Of a DNA stretch of 64,000 nucleotides, positions 35,310 to 45,290 are shown piece after piece (the first letter of the stretch is position 1; the number at the start of each line of letters is the position of its first letter). The DNA is from CALFBG01 sp045110315. GTDB taxonomy: Bacteria > Bacteroidota > Bacteroidia > Chitinophagales > Saprospiraceae. Location: contig JBGCFY010000113.1 of the NCBI GenBank assembly GCA_045110315.1, forward strand, positions 1 through 64,000, written 5' to 3'. The notes beneath the pieces are model-generated. The model had not been told where the DNA came from and did no database searches. It worked only from the letters and a program-made list of their open reading frames with translations. The position numbers were made by a program, and so were the translations under genes.

Positions 35310-37721
35310 CTAAAAAGAACGGACCCGTAAAAATTCACCCAAGCGATAGAACGCTGCTTTCCAAGCTTCACTAGCAAAAACCCAGTCTCCATTTTTATAG
35401 CCTTTCATCATCGAGAAATATTGGTTTTGACTTTGCCAGATTTCTAAAGAAATGCCCATTTTTTTCAAAATTTCAAATACCTCATTGAGCATATCTAAAT
35501 GTGCTAAAGGGACTTCCGTATTCCTTAGTTTACTGATTTCGTAAGTAATTCTTTCGTTAGCCGCTAGGCGAAAACGATCTTTGTTACTCAATTGAATCGA
35601 CCATTTTTCCAATTGCCGTTGCATTCTTTTCAGTTCTTCGATATTCAAAAAACTTTGCTCAAAAAAGTGACTCAAATCTTCGTTGACGACGTAGCGCACC
35701 GCGTTGTAATAAACCTCTGGAATTGGAATATTATTGCGTTGCATGGAACTCATCAACTGGTAATTATCATTATAGATTTCGCGAAAAGCAGTATCTGCTT
35801 GCTGCAAAGTTTTTAAACTAATCTGTTGGAGTACTTTTCGTTTTTCATCTTTAAATAAATGAGCAATAGAATATTTCTGCGTTCCAAAGTGTCGCTGCAT
35901 AATCCCAATTACTTCACCCAAGTCATGTCGATGAAAAGCATCGAGAATGCCAGCTTCCATCTCCTCAAAAACTTCCGTTTTCATATCAATCGAAATATTA
36001 CCGATCAAATTTTGTTGCCCCAAATAGAGCACGGCAAAGCTAAATCGTTTATCCGACTGCGTAACCCGAGAGCGCACAATCGTTCTTCCCAAAGCTAATT
36101 TTTGATTACCGGCTTCTACTCGTTTCAGGTATTCATTGCTTGCCGTATAATTAAATAAAGGTAATTCTTCCGGCTTAGCTTCAAAGATGGAAGATACCGC
36201 GTAGTGCATACCTACTCGATCGAGCGTTACTACGGAACTCATTACATTTTTTTGATAGCTAACCGCTCCATTCTCAAAAACGTTACTCGGTGCTTTTTCC
36301 AAGCGACTGATAAATGCTTCGTTTAAATCTACTCCCCCGACTTGCTGCGCGTAGCGAATTGCTCGCAAAGCATATTGTAAAATCTGATTGGTTTCAATAC
36401 CAGAAATTTCATCAAAAAACCAACCACAGCTCGTATACATCAACATGGCGTTGCGCTGCATTTCTAGCAAACGCAATGCGCGCGTTTGTTCTTCCTGTGT
36501 TAATTTTTTGAGGGCAAATTTTTTCAAAAATTGTTGTACAACTTCCGTTGAACGATCGTGTAATAAAACCTCAATATATTCGTCCCGCGCCGTCCAGATA
36601 TCTTTTAATAACTTGCTCGTTTCTGCTTCGTATAAAGGAATTAATTTATCCCGTAACCAATCTAGCGTAGCACGTAAGGGAGCACGCCATTTTTGGTTCC
36701 ACCCTGGTCGACCGCCGCTACTACAACCACAGTCCGAGCGCCAACGTTCTACGCCGTGTACACAACTCCACGAACTATTTTCGTGAATCATAATTTCGTG
36801 GGTTGGTGGAAATTTTTCGAGGTAGGCGGCATAATTGGTCAAGCTCACCGTAGCATGTTCTTCGATGCTGTTTAAGCAATCTGCCAAGGCCATTTCTCCG
36901 TAGCGATGGTGATGACCATAACTTTCTCCGTCGGTTGCAATTTGTACCAACTGTGGTTTTGCGGAAGCATCTATCCCACCTAATAAACGTTTGGCAAAAC
37001 GTTTTCCATCATTTAATAAACCGTCAAAAGCGACGCCCTGAGCAATGCCACCATCGTAAAAGAATAGCGCAATCTTATTGCCAGAAGGCAAAATACACCA
37101 ATATGGCATTCTCGACTCTACGCCACTTTTGAAGGTATCCCAGTTTTCTGCACCTAGCTTTCGAAATGCCTTGGCTTGTCGTGGTGCCAAAATAGTATAA
37201 CGAATACCATTTGCCACCAAAGCTTCTAAGGTATCCGTATTCACAGCTGTTTCTGCCAACCACATTCCCGCTGGCTTTCGACCAAAGCGATATTCAAAAT
37301 CTTTGATTCCCCAGATGATCTGTGTCATCTTATCGCGTTGATTCGCTAAGGGTAAAATTAAATGACTGTGGGCTTGTGCAATTGCCGTTCCGTGTCCGTC
37401 ATATCGCTGCTGTCCCAAGCGATCTGCTTCTTGAATAGCTCGATAGGTATTTGGATCTTCCTTTTCTAACCAAGAAAATAAAGTAGGTCCAATATTGAAG
37501 CTGATTCTACTGTAGTTATTGACAATTTTTTTGATGTAGCCATCTTGGTCTAGAATCCGTGCTGTAGCATTGGGCGCATAGCATTCAAAGTTAATTCTTG
37601 CATTCCAATTAGGATAAGGAGCCGCAGAGTCTTGTTGCTCAATTTTTTCTAACCAAGCATTTTCTCGTGGTGGCTGATAATAATGTCCGTGGATGCAGAT
37701 GTATTTATTTGAACTCGTCAT
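35310..37721 (-). CDS. GH57-family protein with DUF3536
   Basis: 803 aa cytoplasmic protein. The N-terminal half is a glycoside hydrolase family 57-type barrel: ICIHGHYYQPPRENAW at the start, SFNIGPTLFSWLE (about 74-86), and GMWLAETAVN (about 152-161) with the candidate nucleophile Glu156. QIATDGESYGHHHRYGE (about 260-275) would supply the general acid Asp. CVHGVERWRSDCGC follows. The C-terminal half matches the DUF3536 helical region. GH57 members act on alpha-glucans. With glgB at 43101 and a CBM48 protein at 47009, a glycogen-related role is likely, though the reaction is not defined. Confidence 0.85.
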   Translation of the reverse strand: MTSSNKYICIHGHYYQPPRENAWLEKIEQQDSAAPYPNWNARINFECYAPNATARILDQDGYIKKIVNNYSRISFNIGPTLFSWLEKEDPNTYRAIQEADRLGQQRYDGHGTAIAQAHSHLILPLANQRDKMTQIIWGIKDFEYRFGRKPAGMWLAETAVNTDTLEALVANGIRYTILAPRQAKAFRKLGAENWDTFKSGVESRMPYWCILPSGNKIALFFYDGGIAQGVAFDGLLNDGKRFAKRLLGGIDASAKPQLVQIATDGESYGHHHRYGEMALADCLNSIEEHATVSLTNYAAYLEKFPPTHEIMIHENSSWSCVHGVERWRSDCGCSSGGRPGWNQKWRAPLRATLDWLRDKLIPLYEAETSKLLKDIWTARDEYIEVLLHDRSTEVVQQFLKKFALKKLTQEEQTRALRLLEMQRNAMLMYTSCGWFFDEISGIETNQILQYALRAIRYAQQVGGVDLNEAFISRLEKAPSNVFENGAVSYQKNVMSSVVTLDRVGMHYAVSSIFEAKPEELPLFNYTASNEYLKRVEAGNQKLALGRTIVRSRVTQSDKRFSFAVLYLGQQNLIGNISIDMKTEVFEEMEAGILDAFHRHDLGEVIGIMQRHFGTQKYSIAHLFKDEKRKVLQQISLKTLQQADTAFREIYNDNYQLMSSMQRNNIPIPEVYYNAVRYVVNEDLSHFFEQSFLNIEELKRMQRQLEKWSIQLSNKDRFRLAANERITYEISKLRNTEVPLAHLDMLNEVFEILKKMGISLEIWQSQNQYFSMMKGYKNGDWVFASEAWKAAFYRLGEFLRVRSF

Positions 37722-37782
37722 AGGTTGATGGAAATTCGCTGAGTGTACGAAATAGCTTTTAATAAAGAAGTAGCAATTTATA

Positions 37783-37790
37783 CAAAGGTA
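37783..37790 (-). promoter_or_regulatory. -7 box for the GH57 gene
   Basis: TACCTTTG on the minus strand, 61 bases before the start codon. Confidence 0.4.
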
Positions 37791-38192
37791 ACGACTTACG
37801 ATTGAAAAGCCCCGAATAAGAGATAGAAACTACGAATTAAAGAAGAATTTGAATATTACATTGTCTTTCGAAAAGCCACCATAAAAGTATCCTTCAGTTC
37901 AATATTCTACTTTCTTATAAGTACTAAGACACTATTTGATGGCCATTCAATTGTGTTAGTACTTATCCTCGCAATCCTCAAAAAGTATGTTTAACAATAC
38001 ATTAACAACAGCGTTAATGTTTTGTCAATTGATACTAAAGCATTTCTTTTATTTCCAATATGTATCTAACTTGAAAATAAATTGTTGAATAATCTGATTT
38101 TTTTATAAAACCTAATTTATTTCACCTAGCGCTTACCTAAACCTAAGCGTGCTAAAAACATTTTTTTTCATAACTATTCTAAATCTAAAATC
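37791..38192. other. Intergenic stretch with a TIR element
   Basis: No gene. It holds the short TIR element at 37917-37966. The remaining sequence is AT-rich leader for the lipoprotein gene at 38193. Confidence 0.4.
37917..37966. repeat. TIR element, short copy B
   Basis: ATAAGTACTAAGAC (37917-37930) faces GTTAGTACTTAT (37955-37966). The loop TTTGATGGCCATTCAATTGTG shares GCCATT.AATTGTG with the long copies, suggesting an internal-deletion derivative. Confidence 0.65.
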
Positions 38193-38642
38193 ATGAAAAA
38201 TTATTATGTATTGCCCTTTGCTTTATTTTTCCTTTTTAGTTTTGTAGGATGTGATGACTTTGATGATGAATGTATTGCAGATGTTGCCGTTGAGGTACTT
38301 GATGCTCCCGGAGCAGTACTCAGTGGCAACCTGATTAATGTTGTATGCGTTATCAAGAACATCATTAATACAGCTTCTAATTGTACTTCTTCTGGAGAAG
38401 GAACAGTAACGGTAAGTTGTGGGTACCGAAAAGAGTTTAGCAATGAGTTCGTCGATTATGAAATATTCGAGGAGCGGACTACCAACATTGATTCTTACCG
38501 TAAAGGAGAGGGTCAAGAAGATTTAATGCAAATGCCTACCGATTTCGGTGCTGGTTTTTATGCGATGAAAGTAGCAATTAACTACCCTAATGATACTCGA
38601 TCTAACAACGATTCCAAAGCCGTATCCATTCGTGCCGATTGA
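38193..38642 (+). CDS. Small lipoprotein with Ig-like (CARDB-like) domain
   Basis: 149 aa. The signal MKNYYVLPFALFFLFSFVGC ends in lipobox FVGC, Cys at residue 20. The following DDFDDE is acidic, and such a +2 Asp-rich start is common for surface or retained lipoproteins. The mature domain, ADVAVEVLDAPGAVLSGNLINV through MKVAINYPNDTRSNNDSKAV, has the layout of CARDB beta-sandwich domains. The NDTRSNNDSK end is typical. It is probably a surface adhesion or binding lipoprotein. It is followed by a terminator at 38744. Confidence 0.75.
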   Translation: MKNYYVLPFALFFLFSFVGCDDFDDECIADVAVEVLDAPGAVLSGNLINVVCVIKNIINTASNCTSSGEGTVTVSCGYRKEFSNEFVDYEIFEERTTNIDSYRKGEGQEDLMQMPTDFGAGFYAMKVAINYPNDTRSNNDSKAVSIRAD

Positions 38643-38743
38643 ACCCGTTTAAAATTTGCTGGGTGAAATAGAATTCACCTCTCTACACAGTGTATTTTCC
38701 TATGCTGTATTATCGAAACATTGCAAGTTTATGATTTGTCGCT

Positions 38744-38778
38744 AAAAAGCTAATGCAATATTGTGTTAGCTTTTTTTT
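38744..38778 (+). terminator. Terminator after the 38193-38642 gene
   Basis: AAAAAGCTAA (38744-38753) pairs with TTAGCTTTTT (38766-38775), with inner G-U-assisted pairing and a T-run. The rest of the gap 38643-38966 holds no gene. Confidence 0.75.
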
Positions 38779-38966
38779 GTATCTTAGTCTCTACTAAAAG
38801 ACTACAAAAATCAAACTCAGATAACTTGCTACGCTACCATCAATTGTAACCATCTTTACAATGCCACTAAGATGACGTACCGTAACAAGTACCAATACCA
38901 TTTACAAACTACTAGGCTGATTTTCAAGAACTGTACAGATCATTCTATTACAATTGCCACCATTTC

Positions 38967-39704
38967 ATGGAAAATGAAAAACCAACATTGGAAAGAATTA
39001 CGCTAAAAAAGATATTCGGTGATATTTTAGATCTTTTTAACATTGAGAAAGGACTGCTTTATACGGTAAAAGTACTAACGGTACAACCTGGACAAGCCAT
39101 CAAGACTTACCTTTTCGAAGATCGCAAAAAAATGGTAAAACCTTTTCGCTATTTAATTCTCACGACTGCGATTATGGCTTTTCTGACCATCAACTATATC
39201 GGGGTAGAAAACTCTCAGTTCCGAAAAGGCATAGAAATGGGTTTTGAAAATCGTGAACTTGAAGAACAAAAGCAAAATCCTGCTAAGACAGCAAGGTTCG
39301 AACAAATGATCAAAACGATCGAAGTGGCATATGCGAAGTATTTCAACCTTTTTATTATGTTCAGTATTCCGATCTACGCAATGTGTTTTGCTTGGTTTCT
39401 AAAAAAGCCAAAGCTTAACTACGCGGAGCACCTTATCCTAGCGAGCTATTTAATTGCACAGCAAAGCGTTATCAGCATTTTGATCAAGCCAGTCGAAAAA
39501 TATAATTTTGAGCTAGGCACTTCTCTGTATACCTTAATCGCGATCGCTTATATGTTCTACCTTTACCAACGCTTTTTTGGGTATAAATTTATCGCAGGTT
39601 TCTTTAGAGTATTAGCTGCCTATGCTATCGGTACGGTCATTTATACTTCCGTTTTTGGAATAGGAATGGCGATCTACTTCTTTATTACCATCGGCGTAGG
39701 ATAA
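38967..39704 (+). CDS. DUF3667 membrane protein
   Basis: 245 aa inner-membrane protein. The N-terminal block ITLKKIFGDILDLFNIEKGL then TVKVLTVQPGQAIKTYL and DRKKMVKPFRYLILTTAIMA is the DUF3667 pattern of Bacteroidota. Hydrophobic segments lie at about residues 63-82, 126-146, 155-172, 185-203 and 218-243. Function is unknown. It is flanked by its own terminator, so probably monocistronic. Confidence 0.78.
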   Translation: MENEKPTLERITLKKIFGDILDLFNIEKGLLYTVKVLTVQPGQAIKTYLFEDRKKMVKPFRYLILTTAIMAFLTINYIGVENSQFRKGIEMGFENRELEEQKQNPAKTARFEQMIKTIEVAYAKYFNLFIMFSIPIYAMCFAWFLKKPKLNYAEHLILASYLIAQQSVISILIKPVEKYNFELGTSLYTLIAIAYMFYLYQRFFGYKFIAGFFRVLAAYAIGTVIYTSVFGIGMAIYFFITIGVG

Positions 39705-39732
39705 CAAAACTTTATAGATCAGTTTACAAAAA

Positions 39733-39764
39733 AATGGCGCACCGAAAGTATTCGGTACGCCATT
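39733..39764. terminator. Bidirectional terminator between DUF3667 and M16 genes
   Basis: A 14-bp stem with one mismatch (39733-39746 with 39751-39764) and a 4-base loop, between converging genes. Confidence 0.75.
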
Positions 39765-39799
39765 CTTCTTTAAGAAGTGGTTTTAGCTTAACAAGCCGA

Positions 39800-42661
39800 T
39801 TAGTTTGGTACCGCTTCTAAGATAGTTCCATCTTTATCCACTTTGATTGGTGTACCCAAACCGCTTTTCTTCACTCGTTCATATTGAGTCTTTGCATCTC
39901 CTACGATCAAGTAAATCATTTTATCTGGATTGATGTATTTATCAATTAAACCTTTGGCATTATCAATATTCAAATTAAGAATATCTTTTTCTTCTTGCTC
40001 AATGTAATTCGTCGGTAAACCCAAGGTACTGATATTTTCGAGTACGCCCATTTTCTGGTATAAGGTTTCGAAAGCCCGTGCATTTTTCTTAATAAAAATA
40101 CTCTTTGTAGCTTCCAAGTCTTCTTTAGTGTATCCTTCTTTGTAGTCTGTGATGATATCTTTAAAAATATCAATAGACTCTTTCGTTACGTTAGATCGAA
40201 CACTAGAGTTTGCACCAAAATATCCTGTGTTTACTCTTCTTGGTAAGAACGACCGCGCGCCGTAAGTATATCCTTTTTCTTCCCGCAAAGTTTGGTTCAA
40301 CTTACTGTTGAAACTACCACCTAATCGGTGATTTACCAAACGAGCAACGTTGTAATCAGGATCGTTTCCTTTCATCGTAGGATTTCCAATTTGAATAACG
40401 GATTGCTTCGCTTCGGGAACATCTACAAAATAAACAACTGGCTTATCCACGGCAGTAGGCTCTGCGTAGGTTGGGAAACTTACGTCTTTTGCTTTCCATT
40501 TGTCCTCCAGCGATTTTAAAGAACTCATTACTTTATCTTTAGACACCGCACCTACGATGTGGAAAGAAGAAATACTTGGTGAAAAGTTCTTTTCGTAATA
40601 CGCTTTCAAATCTTCCATCGTAATACTTTCTACTACTTCAGGAGCACCTAAAGAGTTGTTCGATAAGATGTGACCTTTTCCGTAAATCAATTTATTAAAT
40701 ACATTACTTGCTACTCGATTCGGTTGCGCATTACGCTGTTGGATCGTCGTCAAAGTACTCTTTTTCAAACGGGCAAATTCTTTTTCATCCCATCTTGGCT
40801 CCAACAACATTTCCTCAAAGATAGCGAGTACTTTATCATAATTTCTAGCCAAACAACTTCCTGAGATAGAGATAAATTCAGAAGAGGTGTACATATTGAT
40901 ACTAGCACCTAGTTGACCAATGGCATCTTGTAATTCCTCTGGTGTTTTGTTCTTCGTACCTTCTTTCATGACATCTGTAATCAAGTTCGCAACACCTACT
41001 TTATTCATATCATCCAATAACATTCCTCCTTTAATTCTAAGGCTGAATTCTACTAATGGTAATTCGTTGTTTTGGATTCCGTAAACGTTTAAGCCGTTTG
41101 CTAATTTACTTTGGTAGATATCTGGCGTTGCTAGGCTTGGTGTCTTTCCTAGGGCAGGCTCTATACTTCGATCAAATTTAGAAGGTGTTTTTTCAAATTC
41201 AACTGTTCCTTCTTCCATTGGATCAGCTTCTGCACCTTGTACGATTGGCTCTTCTACTACTTCTGCTACAGTTGCACCTTCTAGGGCTAATTCTACTTTT
41301 CCTTTAGGAACAAAGCTCGTTGCAATGAAGTTTTTACCTTTGATATACTTTTCGTAAACGCGCATAACATCCGCTTTCGTTACGGCCTGAATCTTTTTGA
41401 TTTCATCGGTAATTCCTCCTGGATCGCCACCTCTAAATTCGTTGAATTGTGCCAATTGGAAAGACTTGCTCAAAACGCCAGAAATACCACCGTAGAAGTC
41501 TGTTTCCAAAGAGTTCTTAATTCGTTCCATGTCTTTGTCATCAATGCCATTCTTTTCAAAATTAGCAAAAGAAGTTTCTACTCCCGCGTGAACTTGATCT
41601 AAATCAACACCGTTATTTGCACGGATGCTAATGTAAAAGTTCCCCGCAATTTCGCGACCAGAATTGTAAGATGACGTAGAAGGCGCTAACTTTTCTTTCT
41701 CAACGATTTCTTTGTAGAAAGGAGCTCTTTTCCCTTGTGATAATAATTGTCCTAAATAATCTAACGCATAACCATCTACGTGACCATCTTCTACGGTTGG
41801 CCATACTAATCTTAATTCTGGCAATTCTGCAAAATTATCTTCGTGCATCAATTTTACCGTTTCTGCAATCACTGCTGGTCTTGGCTTAATTGCTTCTACA
41901 GCTTCCTTTGCTGGAATTTCGCCAAAGTATTTCTCGATCATTTCTTTTGCGCTAGCATTTTCAAAATCACCTGCCAAAACTAAAGTTGCATTATTTGGAC
42001 CATACCATTTGTCATAAAATTCTTTGACGTCTTCAATGGTTGCATTTTGTAAATCTTCCAAACTACCAATTACTTGCCAGTTGTAAGGATGATCTTCCGG
42101 ATAAAGCGCTTTGTCCAATACGTAATTTGTATGTCCGTAAGGTTGGTTATCTACCCGTTGTCTTTTCTCATTTTTCACCACCTGCTTTTCATTTTCAAGT
42201 ACGGGTGTCGTCACCGTATTGATCATAAAACCCATTCGGTCACTTTCCATCCAGAGTACTCTTTCTAAAGCATCTTTAGGAACGACTTCATAGTAAACGG
42301 TACCATCGTTCCAAGTACCACCGTTAAGTGTTCCCCCCATTTCTTCAATCTTTTTGAAGAAATTACCTTTTCCAACGTTTTCAGAGTTTTGAAAAAGCAT
42401 ATGTTCAAAAAAGTGTGCAAACCCAGTACGACCAGGCTTCTCTCGGTTGGAACCAACGTGAAAAAGAATCGCAAGCGAAATAATTGGATCAGACTTATCT
42501 TCGTGGAGGATAACTTCCAAACCATTATCTAACGTGTATTTCTCATAGTCAATCTTCAACTCAGGTGTTGAAGCTTCCTTTGCAGCGTCTGATTTACAGC
42601 CAACGGCAGAGAAAAGAAATACCCCCAGAAGGAGGAAAGAAAAAAACTTAATTAGTTTCAT
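39800..42661 (-). CDS. M16 family zinc metallopeptidase (two-domain), lipoprotein
   Basis: 953 aa. The signal FFSFLLLGVFLFSAVGC carries lipobox SAVGC (Cys22), so it is tethered to a membrane in the periplasm or outside. The inverted zinc motif HxxEH is HFFEH at residues 83-87 (FAHFFEHMLFQNS), with the distal Glu in ENEKQVVKNEKRQ (about 157-169). A second M16 unit without the zinc motif begins near residue 505 (YQSKLANGLNVYGIQNNELP) and includes the C-terminal R/Y region (REEKGYTYGARS). This clam-shell layout degrades small peptides. The gene is single. Confidence 0.92.
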   Translation of the reverse strand: MKLIKFFSFLLLGVFLFSAVGCKSDAAKEASTPELKIDYEKYTLDNGLEVILHEDKSDPIISLAILFHVGSNREKPGRTGFAHFFEHMLFQNSENVGKGNFFKKIEEMGGTLNGGTWNDGTVYYEVVPKDALERVLWMESDRMGFMINTVTTPVLENEKQVVKNEKRQRVDNQPYGHTNYVLDKALYPEDHPYNWQVIGSLEDLQNATIEDVKEFYDKWYGPNNATLVLAGDFENASAKEMIEKYFGEIPAKEAVEAIKPRPAVIAETVKLMHEDNFAELPELRLVWPTVEDGHVDGYALDYLGQLLSQGKRAPFYKEIVEKEKLAPSTSSYNSGREIAGNFYISIRANNGVDLDQVHAGVETSFANFEKNGIDDKDMERIKNSLETDFYGGISGVLSKSFQLAQFNEFRGGDPGGITDEIKKIQAVTKADVMRVYEKYIKGKNFIATSFVPKGKVELALEGATVAEVVEEPIVQGAEADPMEEGTVEFEKTPSKFDRSIEPALGKTPSLATPDIYQSKLANGLNVYGIQNNELPLVEFSLRIKGGMLLDDMNKVGVANLITDVMKEGTKNKTPEELQDAIGQLGASINMYTSSEFISISGSCLARNYDKVLAIFEEMLLEPRWDEKEFARLKKSTLTTIQQRNAQPNRVASNVFNKLIYGKGHILSNNSLGAPEVVESITMEDLKAYYEKNFSPSISSFHIVGAVSKDKVMSSLKSLEDKWKAKDVSFPTYAEPTAVDKPVVYFVDVPEAKQSVIQIGNPTMKGNDPDYNVARLVNHRLGGSFNSKLNQTLREEKGYTYGARSFLPRRVNTGYFGANSSVRSNVTKESIDIFKDIITDYKEGYTKEDLEATKSIFIKKNARAFETLYQKMGVLENISTLGLPTNYIEQEEKDILNLNIDNAKGLIDKYINPDKMIYLIVGDAKTQYERVKKSGLGTPIKVDKDGTILEAVPN

Positions 42662-43100
42662 AATCTAAAATGTTTTATTAGAAGCTAGTACCGCTTCTTT
42701 CTGTTTTTTAAGAAATTAAAAAAAATGTTTCGGGAAATCTTAATAAGGAAGTTGTTTTAGCAGCTGTTTAAACTTCCATACTGTGATGAAACAGCAAAAT
42801 CTATTCTTGGGAAACAAAGCTCAAAGTTATTACCTTGCTCGGCAAGGTTCAGCAAGTAAGCCCAAAACTGTGCTCCAAGTTACTTTTAATCTAATTGTCT
42901 GTTATTTACTGATAAGAAAAAGGTGCGCTTGATCATGGAAGTAGGCGCACATCAATATATGTCTGTCTGTAAGGTGCATTGTAATTTACATCACAAAAGT
43001 AAGAAATTTGCTTTAATATTAGAAATACAGAGATATAAAAGCGTTGATAAACGGCTATTTTAAGATGAATTACAAGTTTTTTACGATTACTAGATTGTTT
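42662..43100. other. Intergenic stretch upstream of the M16 gene
   Basis: No gene seen. It holds an exact GAAGTTGTTTTA motif at 42748-42759 and a -7-like box TACTTTTG on the minus strand at 42995-43002, a possible M16 promoter with a long leader. Confidence 0.4.
42748..42759 (+). repeat. GAAGTTG-motif copy, exact
   Basis: GAAGTTGTTTTA, 87 bases upstream of the M16 start codon. Confidence 0.5.
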
Positions 43101-45080
43101 TTACTTCTTTTTAGACAAGCGATTCGTCGTTGCCTTCACCACTTTGGGCTTACTTAATTTTAAAGGCTCAAAAATCATGATCGCTAAAGGAGATAATACA
43201 ATGTCTAACTGGTAGGCTTTCCCGTGTTGCTTTTTCTTGGTAGCTTTGAGTTTAGCGGCATTGACGACGCCACTTCCACCAAAACTAGCATCGTCACTAT
43301 TGAGCATTTCTACCCAAGTCCCACCCTGCGGCACGCCCAATTTATAACCCTCCATCGTTTTCGAATTAAAGTTACAAACAACAAGCAAGGGCTTATCCTG
43401 CGCACTACCTTTTCGCAAGTACACAAAGACACTATTTTTGTTATCACCATAGTCAATCCATTCAAAACCTTCTTGACTAAACGCGTGGAAATACAAACTA
43501 GCATGACTGCTGTAAAATTTATTAAGCGACTTTACCCAATGTTGTAAGTTTTGGTGATAGGCATATTGTAGCAGTTCCCAGTCTAAACCTCGATCGTGAC
43601 TCCACTCTTGGGTTTGCCCAAATTCTCCGCCCATAAACAATAGTTGTGTTCCGGGATGGGTAAACATATAGCCATACAATAGGCGTAATTGTGCGAACCG
43701 TTGCCATTCGTCGCCTGGCATTTTATTAATTAGAGAGCCTTTCCCGTGTACTACTTCGTCGTGCGAAAGTGGCAACATAAAGTTTTCTGAAAAGGCATAA
43801 ACCAAGCTAAAGCTGAGATCATTTTGGTGATATTGTCGATAAATTAGCGCTCGTTCCATGTAAGCTAAAGTATCATGCATCCAACCCATCATCCATTTTT
43901 GACCAAAACCTAAACCACCATCAAAGGTTGGTTTCGATACACTCGGCCAAGCCGTAGATTCTTCGGCAATCGTAATGGCGCTCGGATATTCGAGATAAAC
44001 GGTTTCATTAAAATTTTTCAAAAATTCAATAGATTCTAAGTTTTCTCTGCCACCATATTTGTTGGGAATCCACTGACCTTCGTCCCGCGAATAATCTAGG
44101 TACAGCATCGAAGCAACGGCATCTACTCGTAAGCCATCAATATGGTATTGATCTAACCAAAATAAAGCATTTGAAATTAAAAATGCGCAAACTTCATTTC
44201 TACCTAAATTGAAAATGCAACTCTTCCAGTCTGGATGAAAACCTTGACGCGGATCAGAGTGATCGTACAAATGTGTTCCATCAAAGAAAGCCAAACCATG
44301 ACCATCTTCCGGAAAATGCGAGGGCACCCAATCCAAAATCACCCCAATGCCTTGCTGATGAAAAGCATCGACCAACATCATAAATTCTTCTGGATTACCG
44401 TAGCGAGCCGACGGCGCAAAATAGCCCGTGAGTTGGTATCCCCACGAAGCATAATACGGATGTTCCATGACCGGCATCAATTCGACGTGTGTAAATCCCA
44501 TCTCCGCTACGTACGCCACTAACTCTAGTGCAAGTTCGCGATAACTCAACGAACGGTTTTGCTCAGATCTAAATTTTTTCCAAGATCCTAGGTGTACTTC
44601 GTAAACGGAAAAAGGCTTAGGTTTTCCACGTTCTTTATCCCGCTTACTCATCCAATTCTTATCTTTCCATTCGTACGCTAGTCCCCAAACTACAGAAGCA
44701 GTTTTTGGAGGATTTTCACAATACTTGGCAAAAGGATCTGCCTTTTCTAAGCGCAAATCATTGTAAGAAATGATATGGTATTTATACAAAGTTCCTTGGC
44801 CAACATTAGGAATGAAGCCTTCCCAAATGCCACTATTATCCCAACGCAAAGACAAATTATATTCTTCGGCTTTCCATTCATTAAAATTACCGATCACCGA
44901 AACGGATTTAGCATTTGGTGCCCAAACCGCAAAATAAGTACCTTGCTCTCCCTCCCACTCCATCAAGTGACTCCCCAGTTTTTCGTACAACCGAAAGTGT
45001 TTACCCGATTTGAAAAGTTGAATGTCAAAATCTGTAAACCTCGAAGCTATTTTTACCCGCGACTTATTTTGCATGTGCAT
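43101..45080 (-). CDS. glgB: 1,4-alpha-glucan (glycogen) branching enzyme
   Basis: 659 aa GH13 enzyme adding alpha-1,6 branches to glycogen. An N-terminal CBM48 (TYFAVWAPNAKSVSVIGNFN, about residues 49-68) is followed by the barrel with GVILDWVPSHFP, the nucleophile Asp in DGLRVDAVASM (about 319), the acid Glu in TIAEESTAW (about 371) and LPLSHDEVVHGKGS (about 440). A C-terminal beta domain follows. The last 20 residues are lysine-rich (KPKVVKATTNRLSKKK), an extension beyond the usual end. The long N1 domain is absent, as in many bacteria. A -7 box TATCTTTG is at 45155. Confidence 0.95.
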   Translation of the reverse strand: MHMQNKSRVKIASRFTDFDIQLFKSGKHFRLYEKLGSHLMEWEGEQGTYFAVWAPNAKSVSVIGNFNEWKAEEYNLSLRWDNSGIWEGFIPNVGQGTLYKYHIISYNDLRLEKADPFAKYCENPPKTASVVWGLAYEWKDKNWMSKRDKERGKPKPFSVYEVHLGSWKKFRSEQNRSLSYRELALELVAYVAEMGFTHVELMPVMEHPYYASWGYQLTGYFAPSARYGNPEEFMMLVDAFHQQGIGVILDWVPSHFPEDGHGLAFFDGTHLYDHSDPRQGFHPDWKSCIFNLGRNEVCAFLISNALFWLDQYHIDGLRVDAVASMLYLDYSRDEGQWIPNKYGGRENLESIEFLKNFNETVYLEYPSAITIAEESTAWPSVSKPTFDGGLGFGQKWMMGWMHDTLAYMERALIYRQYHQNDLSFSLVYAFSENFMLPLSHDEVVHGKGSLINKMPGDEWQRFAQLRLLYGYMFTHPGTQLLFMGGEFGQTQEWSHDRGLDWELLQYAYHQNLQHWVKSLNKFYSSHASLYFHAFSQEGFEWIDYGDNKNSVFVYLRKGSAQDKPLLVVCNFNSKTMEGYKLGVPQGGTWVEMLNSDDASFGGSGVVNAAKLKATKKKQHGKAYQLDIVLSPLAIMIFEPLKLSKPKVVKATTNRLSKKK

Positions 45081-45154
45081 ATGTAGTTGATTTTGGTAAA
45101 ACTGTTTTAAAACAATTTCTACTTCTGTAAAGCATCTTTTCGCTCTTTGAGCCT

Positions 45155-45162
45155 CAAAGATA
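45155..45162 (-). promoter_or_regulatory. -7 box for glgB
   Basis: TATCTTTG on the minus strand, 74 bases before the ATG. A related GAAGTTG-type variant (AGAAATTGTTTTAAAAC) lies in the leader at about 45103-45120. Confidence 0.4.
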
Positions 45163-45225
45163 GAAAACCTCGATCACTAATCCATTGGTCTGTCTAGTTA
45201 AAAGCTATTTCCACACACAAAAAAA

Positions 45226-45258
45226 TACTCCAATGATGAAAGAATCATCATTGGAGTA
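45226..45258 (-). terminator. Terminator after the alpha/beta hydrolase gene
   Basis: A perfect 14-bp stem (45226-45239 with 45245-45258). On the minus strand it is followed by TTTTTTTTG. Confidence 0.85.
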
Positions 45259-45290
45259 ATCCGTGTTCCGTAACACTTCAGGGATTCAGC